Assembly: GCA_959347315.1 (NCBI GenBank)
Contig: OY365817.1
Location: 6,507,731-6,571,730, forward strand
Direction: 5' to 3'
Origin: Bimastos eiseni
Lineage: Eukaryota > Annelida > Clitellata > Crassiclitellata > Lumbricidae
DNA: 64,000 bases
The notes below the pieces were generated by a model. It searched no databases. It was not told where the DNA came from and saw only the letters and a list, made by a program, of their open reading frames with translations. The translations under genes were made by a program, and so were the position numbers. Each line of letters begins with the position of its first letter. Within the stretch, counting starts at the first letter, position 1. Shown in pieces: positions 12,633 to 26,858 of this stretch.

Positions 12633-14127
12633 ACTGTGCACCAATCAGAGCTGTCGCCAATAACTACCGCTTGTATAAATATTACGTCATTATCTCGAAA
12701 AACAATCGTTTTTAGGCGTTTCATAGCATTATCTTGAAATCGCTGTAATTTCACAACGAAACGAGCTGCACACTTAATATTTGCACATAACCTGTGCACC
12801 AATCAGAGTTGTCGCCAGTAACAACGGTTGTATAAATATCACGTCATCATCTCGAATAGCAATCGTTTTAAAGCGTTTCATACCATTATCTTGAAATCAA
12901 TGTAATTTCACAAGGAAACTAGCTGCAGACTTGATATTTGCACATAGAGTAAAGGTCTATAAGGACTCCAGTCTGGCCAAATATCGCTTCTCCATCTCAA
13001 AGAACGATCAAATGCCAGGGTTTCAAACTTTTTTCATGGGATTCGATGTCATTGTTCAAAGCTGTACACTAGAGGCTTGACCTGTGCACTAATCAGAGCT
13101 GTCGCCAATAACTACCGCTTGTATAAATATTACGTCATTATCTCGAAAAACAATCGTTTTTAAGCGTTTCATACCATTATCTTGAAAACAATGTAATTTC
13201 ACAAGGAAACGAGCTGCAGACTTAATATTTGCACATAGAGTCAAGGTCTATAAGGACTCCAGTCTGGCCAAATATCGCTTCTCCGTCTCAAAGAACGATT
13301 AAATGCCAGGGTTTCAAACTTTTTCCATGGGAATCGATGTCATTGTTCAAAGCTGTACACTAGAGGCTTAACCTGTGCACCAATCAGAGCTGCCGCCAAT
13401 AACTACCGCTTGTATAAACATTACGTCATTATCTCGAGAAACAATGGTTTTAAAGTGTTTCAAAGCATTGGTTTAAAATCGTTGCAATTTCGTAAGGAAA
13501 CGAGCGGCAGACTTAATATTTGCACATATATTAAGGGTCTGTGAGGGTTCCAGTCTGGCCAAATATCGCTTCTCCATCTCATAGAACGATCAAATGCCAG
13601 GTAACCTGTCCACCAATCAGAGTTGTCGCCAATAACTACCGCTTGTATAAATATTACGTCATTATCTCGAAAAACAATCGTTTTGAAGTGTTTCAAAGCA
13701 TTGGTTTAAAATCGTTGCAATTTGGTAAGGAAACGAGCGGCAGACTTGATATTTGCACATATAGTAAAGGTCTGTGCGGGTTCCAGTCTGGCCAAATATC
13801 GCTTCTACATCTCATCGAACGATCAAATGCCAGGTAACCTGTGCACCAATCAGAGCTGTCGCCAATAACTACCGCTTGTATAAATATTACGTCATTATCT
13901 CGAAAAACAATCGTTTTAAAGCGTTTCATAACATTATCTTGAAATCAATGTAATTTCACAAGGAAACGAGCTGCACACTTAATATTTGCACATGTAGTAA
14001 AGGTCTATAAGGACTACATTCTGGCCAAATATCGCTTCTCCATCTCAAAGAACGATCAAATGCCAGGGTTTCAAACTTTTTTCATGGGAATCGATGTCAT
14101 TGTTCAAAGCTGTACACTAGAGGCTTA
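12633..14127 (+). repeat. Third copy of the 7029-type HOR (left part)
   Basis: Unit starts and lengths: 12633:157, 12790:290, 13080:291, 13371:233, 13604:233, 13837:291. The register continues into the 2617-bp HOR at 14128 and diverges from the 3182-bp type at unit 15232, where the downstream part is replaced by the 232+252 pair. Confidence 0.88.
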
Positions 14128-16744
14128 ACCTGTGCACCAATCAGAGCAGTCGCCAATAACTACCGCTTGTATAAATATTACGTCATTTTCTCGAAAAACA
14201 AGCGTTTTAAAGTGATTCAAAGCATTGGTTTAAAATCGTTGCAATTTGGTAATGAAACGAGCGGCAGACTTAATGTTTGCACATATAGTAAAGGTCTGTG
14301 AGGGTTCCAGTCTGGCCAAATACCGCTTCTCCATCTCGTAGAACTATCAAATACCATGTAACCTGTGCACCAATCAGAGCTGTCGCCAATGTCTACCGCT
14401 TGCATAAATATTACGTCATTGTCTCGAATAACAATCGTTTTAAAGCGTTTCATACCATTATCTTGAAATCAATGTAATTTCACAAGGAAACGAGCTGCAC
14501 AATTTATAATTTTTGCACATATAGTGAAGGTCTGTGAGGGTCCAGTCTGGCCAAATATCGCTTCTCCATTTAATAGAACGATCAAATGTCAGGTAACCTG
14601 TGCACCAATCAGAGCTGTCGACAATGTCTACCGCTTGTATAAATATTACGTCATTATCTCGAAAAACAATCGTTTTTAGGCGTTTCATAGCATTATTTTG
14701 AAATCGATGTAATTTCACAACAAAACGGGCTGCACACTTAATATTTGCACATATAGTAAAGGTCTATAAGGACTACAGTCTGGCCAAATATCGCTTCTCC
14801 ATTTCAAAGAACGAGCAAATGCCAGGGTTCCAAACTTTTTTCATGGGAATCGATGTCATTGTTCGATGCTCGACACTAGAGGTTTAACCTTCTGGCCAAA
14901 TATCGCTTCTCCATATCAAAGAACGATCAAATGCCAGGGTTACAAACTTTTTTCATTGGAATCGATGTCATTGGTCGAAGCTCGACACTAGAGGTTTAAC
15001 CTGTGCCCCAATCAGAGCTGTCACCAATAACTACCGCTTGTATAAATATTACGTCATTATCTCGAAAAACAATCGTTTTAAAGTGTTTCAAAGCATTGGT
15101 TTAAAATCGTTGCAATTTCGTAAGGAAACGAGCGGCAGAGTTAATATTTGCACATATATTAAGGGTCTGTGAGGGTTCCAGTCTGGCCAAATATCGCTTC
15201 TCCATCTCATAGAACGATCAAATGCCAGGTAACCTGTGCACCAATCAGAGCTGTCGCCAATGTCTACCGCTTGTATAAATATTACGCCATTATCTCGAAA
15301 AACAATCGTTTTTAAGCGTTTCATACCATCATCTTGAAATCAATGTAATTTCACAAGGAAACGAGCTGCAGACTTAATATTTGCACATAGAGTAAAGGTC
15401 TATAAGGACTCCAGTCTGGCCAAATATCGCTTCGCCATCTCAAAGAACGATTAAATGCCAGGGTTTCAAACTTTTTTCATTGGAATCGATGTCATTGTTC
15501 GAAGCTCGACACTAGAGGTTTAACTGTGCACCAATCAGAGCTGTCGCCAATAACTACCGCTTGTATAAATATTACGTCATTATCTCGAGAAACAATGGTT
15601 TTAAAGTGTTTCATAGCATTGGTTTAAAATCGTTGCAATTTCGTAAGGAAACGAGCGGCAGACTTAATATTTGCACATATATTAAGGGTCTGTGAGGGTT
15701 CCAGTCTGGCCAAATATCGCTTCTCCATCTCATAGAACGATCAAATGCCAGGTAACCTGTCCACCAATCAGAGTTGTCGCCAGTAACTACCGGTTGTATA
15801 AATATTACGTCATTATCTCGAAAAACAATCGTTTTAAAGTGTTTCAAAGCATTGGTTTAAAATCGTTGCAATTTGGTAGGGAAACGAGCGGCAGACTTGA
15901 TATTTGCACATATAGTAAAAAATAGTTTTAAAGCGTTTCATACCATTATCTTGAAATCAATGTAATTTCACAAGGAAACTAGCTGCAGACTTAATATTTG
16001 CACATAACCTGTGCACCAATCAGAGTTGTCGCCAGTAACAACGGTTGTATAAATATCACGTCATCATCTCGAATGGCAATCGTTTTAAAGCGTTTCATAC
16101 CATTATCTTGAAATCAATGTAATTTCACAAGGAAACTAGCTGCAGACTTGATATTTGCACATAGAGTAAAGGTCTATAAGGACTCCAGTCTGGCCAAATA
16201 TCGCTTCTCCATCTCAAAGAACGATCAAATGCCAGCGTTTCAAACTTTTTTCATGGGAATCGATGTCATTGCTCAAAGCTGTACACTAGAAGCTTGACCT
16301 GTGCACTAATCAGAGCTGTCGCCAATAACTACCGCCTGTATAAATAATACGTCATTATCTCGAAAAACAATCGTTTTTAGGCGTTTCATAGCATTATCTT
16401 GAAATCGATGTAATTTCACAACGAAACGAGCTGCACACTTAATATTTGCACATAACCTGTGCACCAATCAGAGTTGTCGCCAGTAACAACGGTTGTATAA
16501 ATATCACGTCATCATCTCGAATAGCAATCGTTTTAAAGCGTTTCATACCATTATCTTGAAATCAATGTAATTTCACAACGAAACGAGCTGCACACTTAAT
16601 ATTTGCACATATAGTAAAGGTCTATAAGGACTACAATCTGGCCAAAAATCGCTTCTCCATCTCAAAGAACGATCAAATGCCAGGGTTTCAAACTTTTTTC
16701 ATGGGAATCGATGTCATTGTTCAAAGCTGTACACTAGAGGCTTA
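14128..16744 (+). repeat. 2617-bp HOR, copy 1 (11 units)
   Basis: Unit starts and lengths: 14128:233, 14361:235, 14596:291, 14887:112, 14999:233, 15232:291, 15523:232, 15755:252, 16007:290, 16297:158, 16455:290. Unit 16455 is recombinant. It starts as the CGGTTGTATAAATATCACG class and ends CTTCTCCATCTC with ATGGGAATC, which joins it to a second HOR register. Confidence 0.9.
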
Positions 16745-19361
16745 ACCTGTGCACCAATCAGAGCAGTCGCCAATAACTACCGCTTGTATAAATATTACGT
16801 CATTTTCTCGAAAAACAAGCGTTTTAAAGTGATTCAAAGCATTGGTTTAAAATCGTTGCAATTTGGTAATGAAACGAGCGGCAGACTTAATGTTTGCACA
16901 TATAGTAAAGGTCTGTGAGGGTTCCAGTCTGGCCAAATACCGCTTCTCCATCTCGTAGAACTATCAAATGCCATGTAACCTGTGCACCAATCAGAGCTGT
17001 CGCCAATGTCTACCGCTTGCATAAATATTACGTCATTGTCTCGAATAACAATCGTTTTAAAGCGTTTCATACCATTATCTTGAAATCAATGTAATTTCAC
17101 AAGGAAACGAGCTGCACAATTTATAATTTTTGCACATATAGTGAAGGTCTGTGAGGGTCCAGTCTGGCCAAATATCGCTTCTCCATTTAATAGAACGATC
17201 AAATGTCAGGTAACCTGTGCACCAATCAGAGCTGTCGACAATGTCTACCGCTTGTATAAATATTACGTCATTATCTCGAAAAACAATCGTTTTTAGGCGT
17301 TTCATAGCATTATTTTGAAATCGATGTAATTTCACAACAAAACGGGCTGCACACTTAATATTTGCACATATAGTAAAGGTCTATAAGGACTACAGTCTGG
17401 CCAAATATCGCTTCTCCATTTCAAAGAACGAGCAAATGCCAGGGTTCCAAACTTTTTTCATGGGAATCGATGTCATTGTTCGATGCTCGACACTAGAGGT
17501 TTAACCTTCTGGCCAAATATCGCTTCTCCATATCAAAGAACGATCAAATGCCAGGGTTACAAACTTTTTTCATTGGAATCGATGTCATTGGTCGAAGCTC
17601 GACACTAGAGGTTTAACCTGTGCCCCAATCAGAGCTGTCACCAATAACTACCGCTTGTATAAATATTACGTCATTATCTCGAAAAACAATCGTTTTAAAG
17701 TGTTTCAAAGCATTGGTTTAAAATCGTTGCAATTTCGTAAGGAAACGAGCGGCAGAGTTAATATTTGCACATATATTAAGGGTCTGTGAGGGTTCCAGTC
17801 TGGCCAAATATCGCTTCTCCATCTCATAGAACGATCAAATGCCAGGTAACCTGTGCACCAATCAGAGCTGTCGCCAATGTCTACCGCTTGTATAAATATT
17901 ACGCCATTATCTCGAAAAACAATCGTTTTTAAGCGTTTCATACCATCATCTTGAAATCAATGTAATTTCACAAGGAAACGAGCTGCAGACTTAATATTTG
18001 CACATAGAGTAAAGGTCTATAAGGACTCCAGTCTGGCCAAATATCGCTTCGCCATCTCAAAGAACGATTAAATGCCAGGGTTTCAAACTTTTTTCATTGG
18101 AATCGATGTCATTGTTCGAAGCTCGACACTAGAGGTTTAACTGTGCACCAATCAGAGCTGTCGCCAATAACTACCGCTTGTATAAATATTACGTCATTAT
18201 CTCGAGAAACAATGGTTTTAAAGTGTTTCATAGCATTGGTTTAAAATCGTTGCAATTTCGTAAGGAAACGAGCGGCAGACTTAATATTTGCACATATATT
18301 AAGGGTCTGTGAGGGTTCCAGTCTGGCCAAATATCGCTTCTCCATCTCATAGAACGATCAAATGCCAGGTAACCTGTCCACCAATCAGAGTTGTCGCCAG
18401 TAACTACCGGTTGTATAAATATTACGTCATTATCTCGAAAAACAATCGTTTTAAAGTGTTTCAAAGCATTGGTTTAAAATCGTTGCAATTTGGTAGGGAA
18501 ACGAGCGGCAGACTTGATATTTGCACATATAGTAAAAAATAGTTTTAAAGCGTTTCATACCATTATCTTGAAATCAATGTAATTTCACAAGGAAACTAGC
18601 TGCAGACTTAATATTTGCACATAACCTGTGCACCAATCAGAGTTGTCGCCAGTAACAACGGTTGTATAAATATCACGTCATCATCTCGAATGGCAATCGT
18701 TTTAAAGCGTTTCATACCATTATCTTGAAATCAATGTAATTTCACAAGGAAACTAGCTGCAGACTTGATATTTGCACATAGAGTAAAGGTCTATAAGGAC
18801 TCCAGTCTGGCCAAATATCGCTTCTCCATCTCAAAGAACGATCAAATGCCAGCGTTTCAAACTTTTTTCATGGGAATCGATGTCATTGCTCAAAGCTGTA
18901 CACTAGAGGCTTGACCTGTGCACTAATCAGAGCTGTCGCCAATAACTACCGCCTGTATAAATAATACGTCATTATCTCGAAAAACAATCGTTTTTAGGCG
19001 TTTCATAGCATTATCTTGAAATCGATGTAATTTCACAACGAAACGAGCTGCACACTTAATATTTGCACATAACCTGTGCACCAATCAGAGTTGTCGCCAG
19101 TAACAACGGTTGTATAAATATCACGTCATCATCTCGAATAGCAATCGTTTTAAAGCGTTTCATACCATTATCTTGAAATCAATGTAATTTCACAACGAAA
19201 CGAGCTGCACACTTAATATTTGCACATATAGTAAAGGTCTATAAGGACTACAATCTGGCCAAAAATCGCCTCTGCATATCAAAGAACGATCAAATGCCAG
19301 GGTTTCAAACTTATTTCATTGGAATCGATGTCATTGTTCGAAGCTCGACACTAGAGGTTTA
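16745..19361 (+). repeat. 2617-bp HOR, copy 2
   Basis: Unit starts and lengths: 16745:233, 16978:235, 17213:291, 17504:112, 17616:233, 17849:291, 18140:232, 18372:252, 18624:290, 18914:158, 19072:290. It is nearly identical to the preceding 2617 bp up to unit 19072. That unit has the ordinary class ending (CGCCTCTGCATATC, TTATTTCATTGG), unlike its partner at 16455. Confidence 0.9.
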
Positions 19362-21130
19362 ACCTGTGCACCAATCAGAGCTGTCGTCAATAACTACCGC
19401 TTGTATAAATATTACGTCATTATCTCGAAAAACAATCGTTTTTAGGCGTTTCATAGCATTATCTTGAAAACAATGTAATTTCACAACGAAACGAGCTGCA
19501 CACTTAATATTTGCACATAACCTGTGCACCAATCAGAGTTGTCGCCAGTAACAACGGTTGTATAAATATCACGTCATCATCTCGAATAGCAATCGTTTTA
19601 AAGCGTTTCATACCATTATCTTGAAATCAATGTAATTTCACAACGAAACGAGCTGCACACTTAATATTTGCACATATAGTAAAGGTTTATAAGGACTACA
19701 ATCTGGCCAAAAATCGCCTCTGCATATCAAAGAACGATCAAATGCCAGGGTTTCAAACTTATTTCATTGGAATCGATGTCATTGTTCGAAGCTCGACACT
19801 AGAGGTTTAACCTGTGCACCAATCAGAGCTGTCGTCAATAACTACCGCTTGTATAAATATTACGTCATTATCTCGAAAAACAATCGTTTTAAAGTGTTTC
19901 AAAGCATTAGTTGAAAGTCGTTGCAATATGGTAAGGAAACTAGCTGCAGACTTGATATTTGCACATAGAGTAAAGGTCTATAAGGACTCCAGTCTGGCCA
20001 AATATCGCTTCTCCATCTCAAAGAACGATCAAATGCCAGGGTTTCAAACTTTTTTCATGGGAATCGATGTCATTGCTCAAAGCTGTACACTAGAGGCTTG
20101 ACCTGTGCACTAATCAGAGCTGTCGCCAATAACTACCGCCTGTATAAATAATACGTCATTATCTCGAAAAACAATCGTTTTTAGGCGTTTCATAGCATTA
20201 TCTTGAAATCGATGTAATTTCACAACGAAACGAGCTGCACACTTAATATTTGCACATAACCTGTGCACCAATCAGAGTTGTCGCCAGTAACAACGGTTGT
20301 ATAAATATCACGTCATCATCTCGAATAGCAATCGTTTTAAAGCGTTTCATACCATTATCTTGAAATCAATGTAATTTCACAACGAAACGAGCTGCACACT
20401 TAATATTTGCACATATAGTAAAGGTCTATAAGGACTACAATCTGGCCAAAAATCGCCTCTGCATATCAAAGAACGATCAAATGCCAGGGTTTCAAACTTA
20501 TTTCATTGGAATCGATGTCATTGTTCGAAGCTCGACACTAGAGGTTTAACCTGTGCACCAATCAGAGCTGTCGTCAATAACTACCGCTTGTATAAATAAT
20601 ACGTCATTATCTCGAAAAACAATCGTTTTAAAGTGTTTCAAAGCATTAGTTGAAAGTCGTTGCAATATGGTAAGGAAACGAGCGGCAGACTTAATATTTG
20701 CACATATATTAAAGGTCTATAAGGACTCCAGTCTGGCCAAATATCGCTTCTCCATATCAAAGAACGATCAAATGCCAGGGTTTCAAACTGTTTTCATTGG
20801 AATCGATGTCATTGTTCGAAGCTGGACACTAGAGGTTTAAGCTGTGTCCCAATCAGAGCTGTCGCCAATAACTACCGCTTGTATAAATATTACGTCATTA
20901 TCTCGAAAAACAATCGTTTTAAAGTGTTTCAAAGCATTGCTTTAAAATCGTTACAATTTGGTAAGGAAACGAGCGGCAGACTTAATATTTGCACATAGAG
21001 TCAAGGTCTATAAGGACTCCAGTCTGGCCAAATATCGCTTCTCCATCTCAAAGAACGATTAAATGCCAGGGTTTCAAAGTTTTTCCATGGGAATCGATGT
21101 CATTGTTCAAAGCTGTACACTAGAGGCTTA
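19362..21130 (+). repeat. Trimer-related block
   Basis: Unit starts and lengths: 19362:158, 19520:290, 19810:291, 20101:158, 20259:290, 20549:291, 20840:291. It contains a full 739-bp trimer (20101-20839) matching the left edge of the window, followed by the GCTGTGTCCC class unit at 20840. Confidence 0.88.
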
Positions 21131-22916
21131 ACCTGTGCACCAATCAGAGCTGCCGCCAATAACTACCGCTTGTATAAATATTACGTCATTATCTCGAAAA
21201 ACAATCGTTTTTAAGCGTTTCATACCATCATCTTGAAATCAATGTAATTTCACAAGGAAACGAGCTGCAGACTTAATATTTGCACATAGAGTAAAGGTCT
21301 ATAAGGACTCCAGTCTGGCCAAATATCGCTTCGCCATCTCAAAGAACGATTAAATGCCAGGGTTTCAAACTTTTTTCATTGGAATCGATGTCATTGTTCG
21401 AAGCTCGACACTAGAGGTTTAACTGTGCACCAATCAGAGCTGTCGCCAATAACTACCGCTTGTATAAATATTACGTCATTATCTCGAAAAACAATCGTTT
21501 TTAGGCGTTTCATAGCATTATTTTGAAATCGCTGTAATTTCACAACGAAACGAGCTGCACACTTAATATTTGCACATAACCTGTGCACCAATCAGAGTTG
21601 TCGCCAGTAACAACGGTTGTATAAATATCACGTCATCATCTCGAATAGCAATCGTTTTAAAGCGTTTCATACCATTATCTTGAAATCAATGTAATTTCAC
21701 AAGGAAACTAGCTGCAGACTTGATATTTGCACATAGAGTAAAGGTCTATAAGGACTCCAGTCTGGCCAAATATCGCTTCTCCATCTCAAAGAACGATCAA
21801 ATGCCAGGGTTTCAAACTTTTTCCATGGGATTCGATGTCATTGTTCAAAGCTGTACACTAGAGGCTTGACCTGTGCACTAATCAGAGCTGTCGCCAATAA
21901 CTACCGCTTGTATAAATATTACGTCATTATCTCGAAAAACAATCGTTTTTAAGCGTTTCATACCATTATCTTGAAAACAATGTAATTTCACAAGGAAACG
22001 AGCTGCAGACTTAATATTTGCACATAGAGTCAAGGTCTATAAGGACTCCAGTCTGGCCAAATATCGCTTCTCCATCTCAAAGAACGATTAAATGCCAGGG
22101 TTTCAAACTTTTTCCATGGGAATCGATGTCATTGTTCAAAGCTGTACACTAGAGGCTTAACCTGTGCACCAATCAGAGCTGCCGCCAATAACTACCGCTT
22201 GTATAAACATTACGTAATTATCTCGAGAAACAATGGTTTTAAAGTGTTTCAAAGCATTGGTTTAAAATCGTTGCAATTTCGTAAGGAAACGAGCGGCAGA
22301 CTTAATATTTGCACATATATTAAGGGTCTGTGAGGGTTCCAGTCTGGCCAAATATCGCTTCTCCATCTCATAGAACGATCAAATGCCAGGTAACCTGTCC
22401 ACCAATCAGAGTTGTCGCCAATGTCTACCGCTTGTATAAATATTACGTCATTATCTCGAAAAACAATCGTTTTAAAGTGTTTCAAAGCATTGGTTTAAAA
22501 TCGTTGCAATTTGGTAAGGAAACGAGCGGCAGACTTGATATTTGCACATATAGTAAAGGTCTGTGCGGGTTCCAGTCTGGCCAAATATCGCTTCTCCATC
22601 TCATAGAACGATCAAATGCCAGCTAACCTGTGCACCAATCAGAGCTGTCGCCAATAACTACCGCTTGTATAAATATTACGTCATTATCTCGAAAAACAAT
22701 CGTTTTAAAGCGTTTCATACCATTATCTTGAAATCAATGTAATTTCACAAGGAAACGAACTGCACACTTAATATTTGCACATGTAGTAAAGGTCTATAAG
22801 GACTACATTCTGGCCAAATATCGCTTCTCCATCTCAAAGAACGATCAAATGCCAGGGTTTCAAACTTTTTTCATGGGAATCGATGTCATTGTTCAAAGCT
22901 GTACACTAGAGGCTTA
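21131..22916 (+). repeat. 7029-type HOR segment
   Basis: Unit starts and lengths: 21131:291, 21422:157, 21579:290, 21869:291, 22160:233, 22393:233, 22626:291. It matches 6738-8523 at a constant offset of 14393 bp. Confidence 0.88.
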
Positions 22917-25537
22917 ACCTGTGCACCAATCAGAGCAGTCGCCAATAACTACCGCTTGTATAAATATTACGTCATTTTCTCGAAAAACAAGCGTTTTAAA
23001 GTGATTCAAAGCATTGGTTTAAAATCGTTGCAATTTGGTAATGAAACGAGCGGCAGACTTAATGTTTGCACATATAGTAAAGGTCTGTGAGGGTTCCAGT
23101 CTGGCCAAATACCGCTTCTCCATCTCGTAGAACTATCAAATGCCATGTAACCTGTGCACCAATCAGAGCTGTCGCCAATGTCTACCGCTTGCATAAATAT
23201 TACGTCATTGTCTCGAATAACAATCGTTTTAAAGCGTTTCATACCATTATCTTGAAATCAATGTAATTTCACAAGGAAACGAGCTGCACAATTTATAATT
23301 TTTGCACATATAGTGAAGGTCTGTGAGGGTCCAGTCTGGCCAAATATCGCTTCTCCATTTCATAGAACGATCAAATGTCAGGTAACCTGTGCACCAATCA
23401 GAGCTGTCGACAATGTCTACCGCTTGTATAAATATTACGTCATTATCTCGAAAAACAATCGTTTTTAGGCGTTTCATAGCATTATTTTGAAATCGATGTA
23501 ATTTCACAACAAAACGGGCTGCACACTTAATGTTTGCACATATAGTAAAGGTCTATAAGGACTACAGTCTGGCCAAATATCGCTTCTCCATTTCAAAGAA
23601 CGAGCAAATGCCAGGGTTTCAAACTTTTTTCATGGGAATCGATGTCATTGTTCGATGCTCGACACTAGAGGTTTAACCTTCTGGGCAAATATCGCTTCTC
23701 CATATCAAAGAACGATCAAATGCCAGGGTTACAAACTTTTTTCATTGGAATCGATGTCATTGGTCGAAGCTCGACACTAGAGGTTTAACCTGTGCCCCAA
23801 TCAGAGCTGTCACCAATAACTACCGCTTGTATAAATATTACGTCATTATCTCGAAAAACAATCGTTTTAAAGTGTATCAAAGCATTGGTTTAAAATCGTT
23901 GCAATTTGGTAAGGAAACGAGCGGCAGACTTAATATTTGCACATATAGTAAAGGTCTGTGAGGGTTCCAGTCTGGCCAAATATCGCTTCTCCATCTCATA
24001 GAACGATCAAATGCCAGGTAACCTGTGCACCAATCAGAGCTGTCGCCAATGTCTACCGCTTGTATAAATATTACGCCATTATCTCGAAAAACAATCGTTT
24101 TTAAGCGTTTCATACCATCATCTTGAAATCAATGTAATTTCACAAGGAAACGAGCTGCAGACTTAATATTTGCACATAGAGTAAAGGTCTATAAGGACTC
24201 CAGTCTGGCCAAATATCGCTTCGCCATCTCAAAGAACGATTAAATGCCAGGGTTTCAAACTTTTTTCATTGGAATCGATGTCATTGTTCGAGGCTCGACA
24301 CTAGAGGTTTAACTGTGCACCAATCAGAGCTGTCGCCAATAACTACCGCTTGTATAAATATTACGTCATTATCTCGAGAAACAATGGTTTTAAAGTGTTT
24401 CATAGCATTGGTTTAAAATCGTTGCAATTTCGTAAGGAAACGAGCGGCAGACTTAATATTTGCACATATATTAAGGGTCTGTGAGGGTTCCAGTCTGGCC
24501 AAATATCGCTTCTCCATCTCATAGAACGATCAAATGCCAGGTAACCTGTCCACCAATCAGAGTTGTCGCCAGTAACTACCGGTTGTATAAATATTACGTC
24601 ATTATCTCGAAAAACAATCGTTTTAAAGTGTTTCAAAGCATTGGTTTAAAATCGTTGCAATTTGGTAGGGAAACGAGCGGCAGACTTGATATTTGCACAT
24701 ATAGTAAAAAATAGTTTTAAAGCGTTTCATACCATTATCTTGAAATCAATGTAATTTCACAAGGAAACTAGCTGCAGACTTAATATTTGCACATAACCTG
24801 TGCACCAATCAGAGTTGTCGCCAGTAACAACGGTTGTATAAATATCACGTCATCATCTCGAATGGCAATCGTTTTAAAGCGTTTCATACCATTATCTTGA
24901 AATCAATGTAATTTCACAAGGAAACTAGCTGCAGACTTGATATTTGCACATAGAGTAAAGGTCTATAAGGACTCCAGTCTGGCCAAATATCGCTTCTCCA
25001 TCTCAAAGAACGATCAAATGCCAGCGTTTCAAACTTTTTTCATGGGAATCGATGTCATTGCTCAAAGCTGTACGTACACTAGAGGCTTGACCTGTGCACT
25101 AATCAGAGCTGTCGCCAATAACTACCGCCTGTATAAATAATACGTCATTATCTCGAAAAACAATCGTTTTTAGGCGTTTCATAGCATTATCTTGAAATCG
25201 ATGTAATTTCACAACGAAACGAGCTGCACACTTAATATTTGCACATAACCTGTGCACCAATCAGAGTTGTCGCCAGTAACAACGGTTGTATAAATATCAC
25301 GTCATCATCTCGAATAGCAATCGTTTTAAAGCGTTTCATACCATTATCTTGAAATCAATGTAATTTCACAACGAAACGAGCTGCACACTTAATATTTGCA
25401 CATATAGTAAAGGTCTATAAGGACTACAATCTGGCCAAAAATCGCCTCTGCATATCAAAGAACGATCAAATGCCAGGGTTTCAAACTTATTTCATTGGAA
25501 TCGATGTCATTGTTCGAAGCTCGACACTAGAGGTTTA
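22917..25537 (+). repeat. 2617-bp HOR, copy 3 (2621 bp)
   Basis: Unit starts and lengths: 22917:233, 23150:235, 23385:291, 23676:112, 23788:233, 24021:291, 24312:232, 24544:252, 24796:294, 25090:158, 25248:290. It is 4 bp longer than the other copies because GTAC is duplicated at 25070-25077. It lies 6172 bp from copy 2. Confidence 0.9.
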
Positions 25538-26858
25538 ACCTGTGCACCAATCAGAGCTGTCGTCAATAACTACCGCTTGTATAAATATTACGTCATTATC
25601 TCGAAAAACAATCGTTTTTAGGCGTTTCATAGCATTATCTTGAAAACAATGTAATTTCACAACGAAACGAGCTGCACACTTAATATTTGCACATAACCTG
25701 TGCACCAATCAGAGTTGTCGCCAGTAACAACGGTTGTATAAATATCACGTCATCATCTCGAATAGCAATCGTTTTAAAGCGTTTCATACCATTATCTTGA
25801 AATCAATGTAATTTCACAACGAAACGAGCTGCACACTTAATATTTGCACATATAGTAAAGGTTTATAAGGACTACAATCTGGCCAAAAATCGCCTCTGCA
25901 TATCAAAGAACGATCAAATGCCAGGGTTTCAAACTTATTTCATTGGAATCGATGTCATTGTTCGAAGCTCGACACTAGAGGTTTAACCTGTGCACCAATC
26001 AGAGCTGTCGTCAATAACTACCGCTTGTATAAATATTACGTCATTATCTCGAAAAACAATCGTTTTAAAGTGTTTCAAAGCATTAGTTGAAAGTCGTTGC
26101 AATATGGTAAGGAAACTAGCTGCAGACTTGATATTTGCACATAGAGTAAAGGTCTATAAGGACTCCAGTCTGGCCAAATATCGCTTCTCCATCTCAAAGA
26201 ACGATCAAATGCCAGGGTTTCAAACTTTTTTCATGGGAATCGATGTCATTGCTCAAAGCTGTACACTAGAGGCTTGACCTGTGCACTAATCAGAGCTGTC
26301 GCCAATAACTACCGCCTGTATAAATAATACGTCATTATCTCGAAAAACAATCGTTTTAAAGTGTTTCAAAGCATTAGTTGAAAGTCGTTGCAATATGGTA
26401 AGGAAACGAGCGGCAGACTTAATATTTGCACATATATTAAAGGTCTATAAGGACTCCAGTCTGGCCAAATATCGCTTCTCCATATCAAAGAACGATCAAA
26501 TGCCAGGGTTTCAAACTGTTTTCATTGGAATCGATGTCATTGTTCGAAGCTCGACACTAGAGGTTTAAGCTGTGTCCCAATCAGAGCTGTCGCCAATAAC
26601 TACCGCTTGTATAAATATTACGTCATTATCTCGAAAAACAATCGTTTTAAAGTGTTTCAAAGCATTGCTTTAAAATCGTTGCAATTTGGTAAGGAAACGA
26701 GCGGCAGACTTAATATTTGCACATAGAGTAAAGGTCTATAAGGACTCCAGTCTGGCCAAATATCGCTTCGCCATCTCAAAGAACGATTAAATGCCAGGGT
26801 TTCAAACTTTTTTCATTGGAATCGATGTCATTGTTCGAAGCTCTACACTAGAGGTTTA
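25538..26858 (+). repeat. Trimer-related block with two collapsed units
   Basis: Unit starts and lengths: 25538:158, 25696:290, 25986:291, 26277:291, 26568:291. Unit 26277 starts as the short class (CCTGTATAAATAATACG) and continues as the ATTAGTTGAAAGTCG class, removing 448 bp relative to 20101-20839. Unit 26568 starts as the GCTGTGTCCC class and ends as the CTTCGCCATC class, removing a further 291 bp. Confidence 0.88.
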
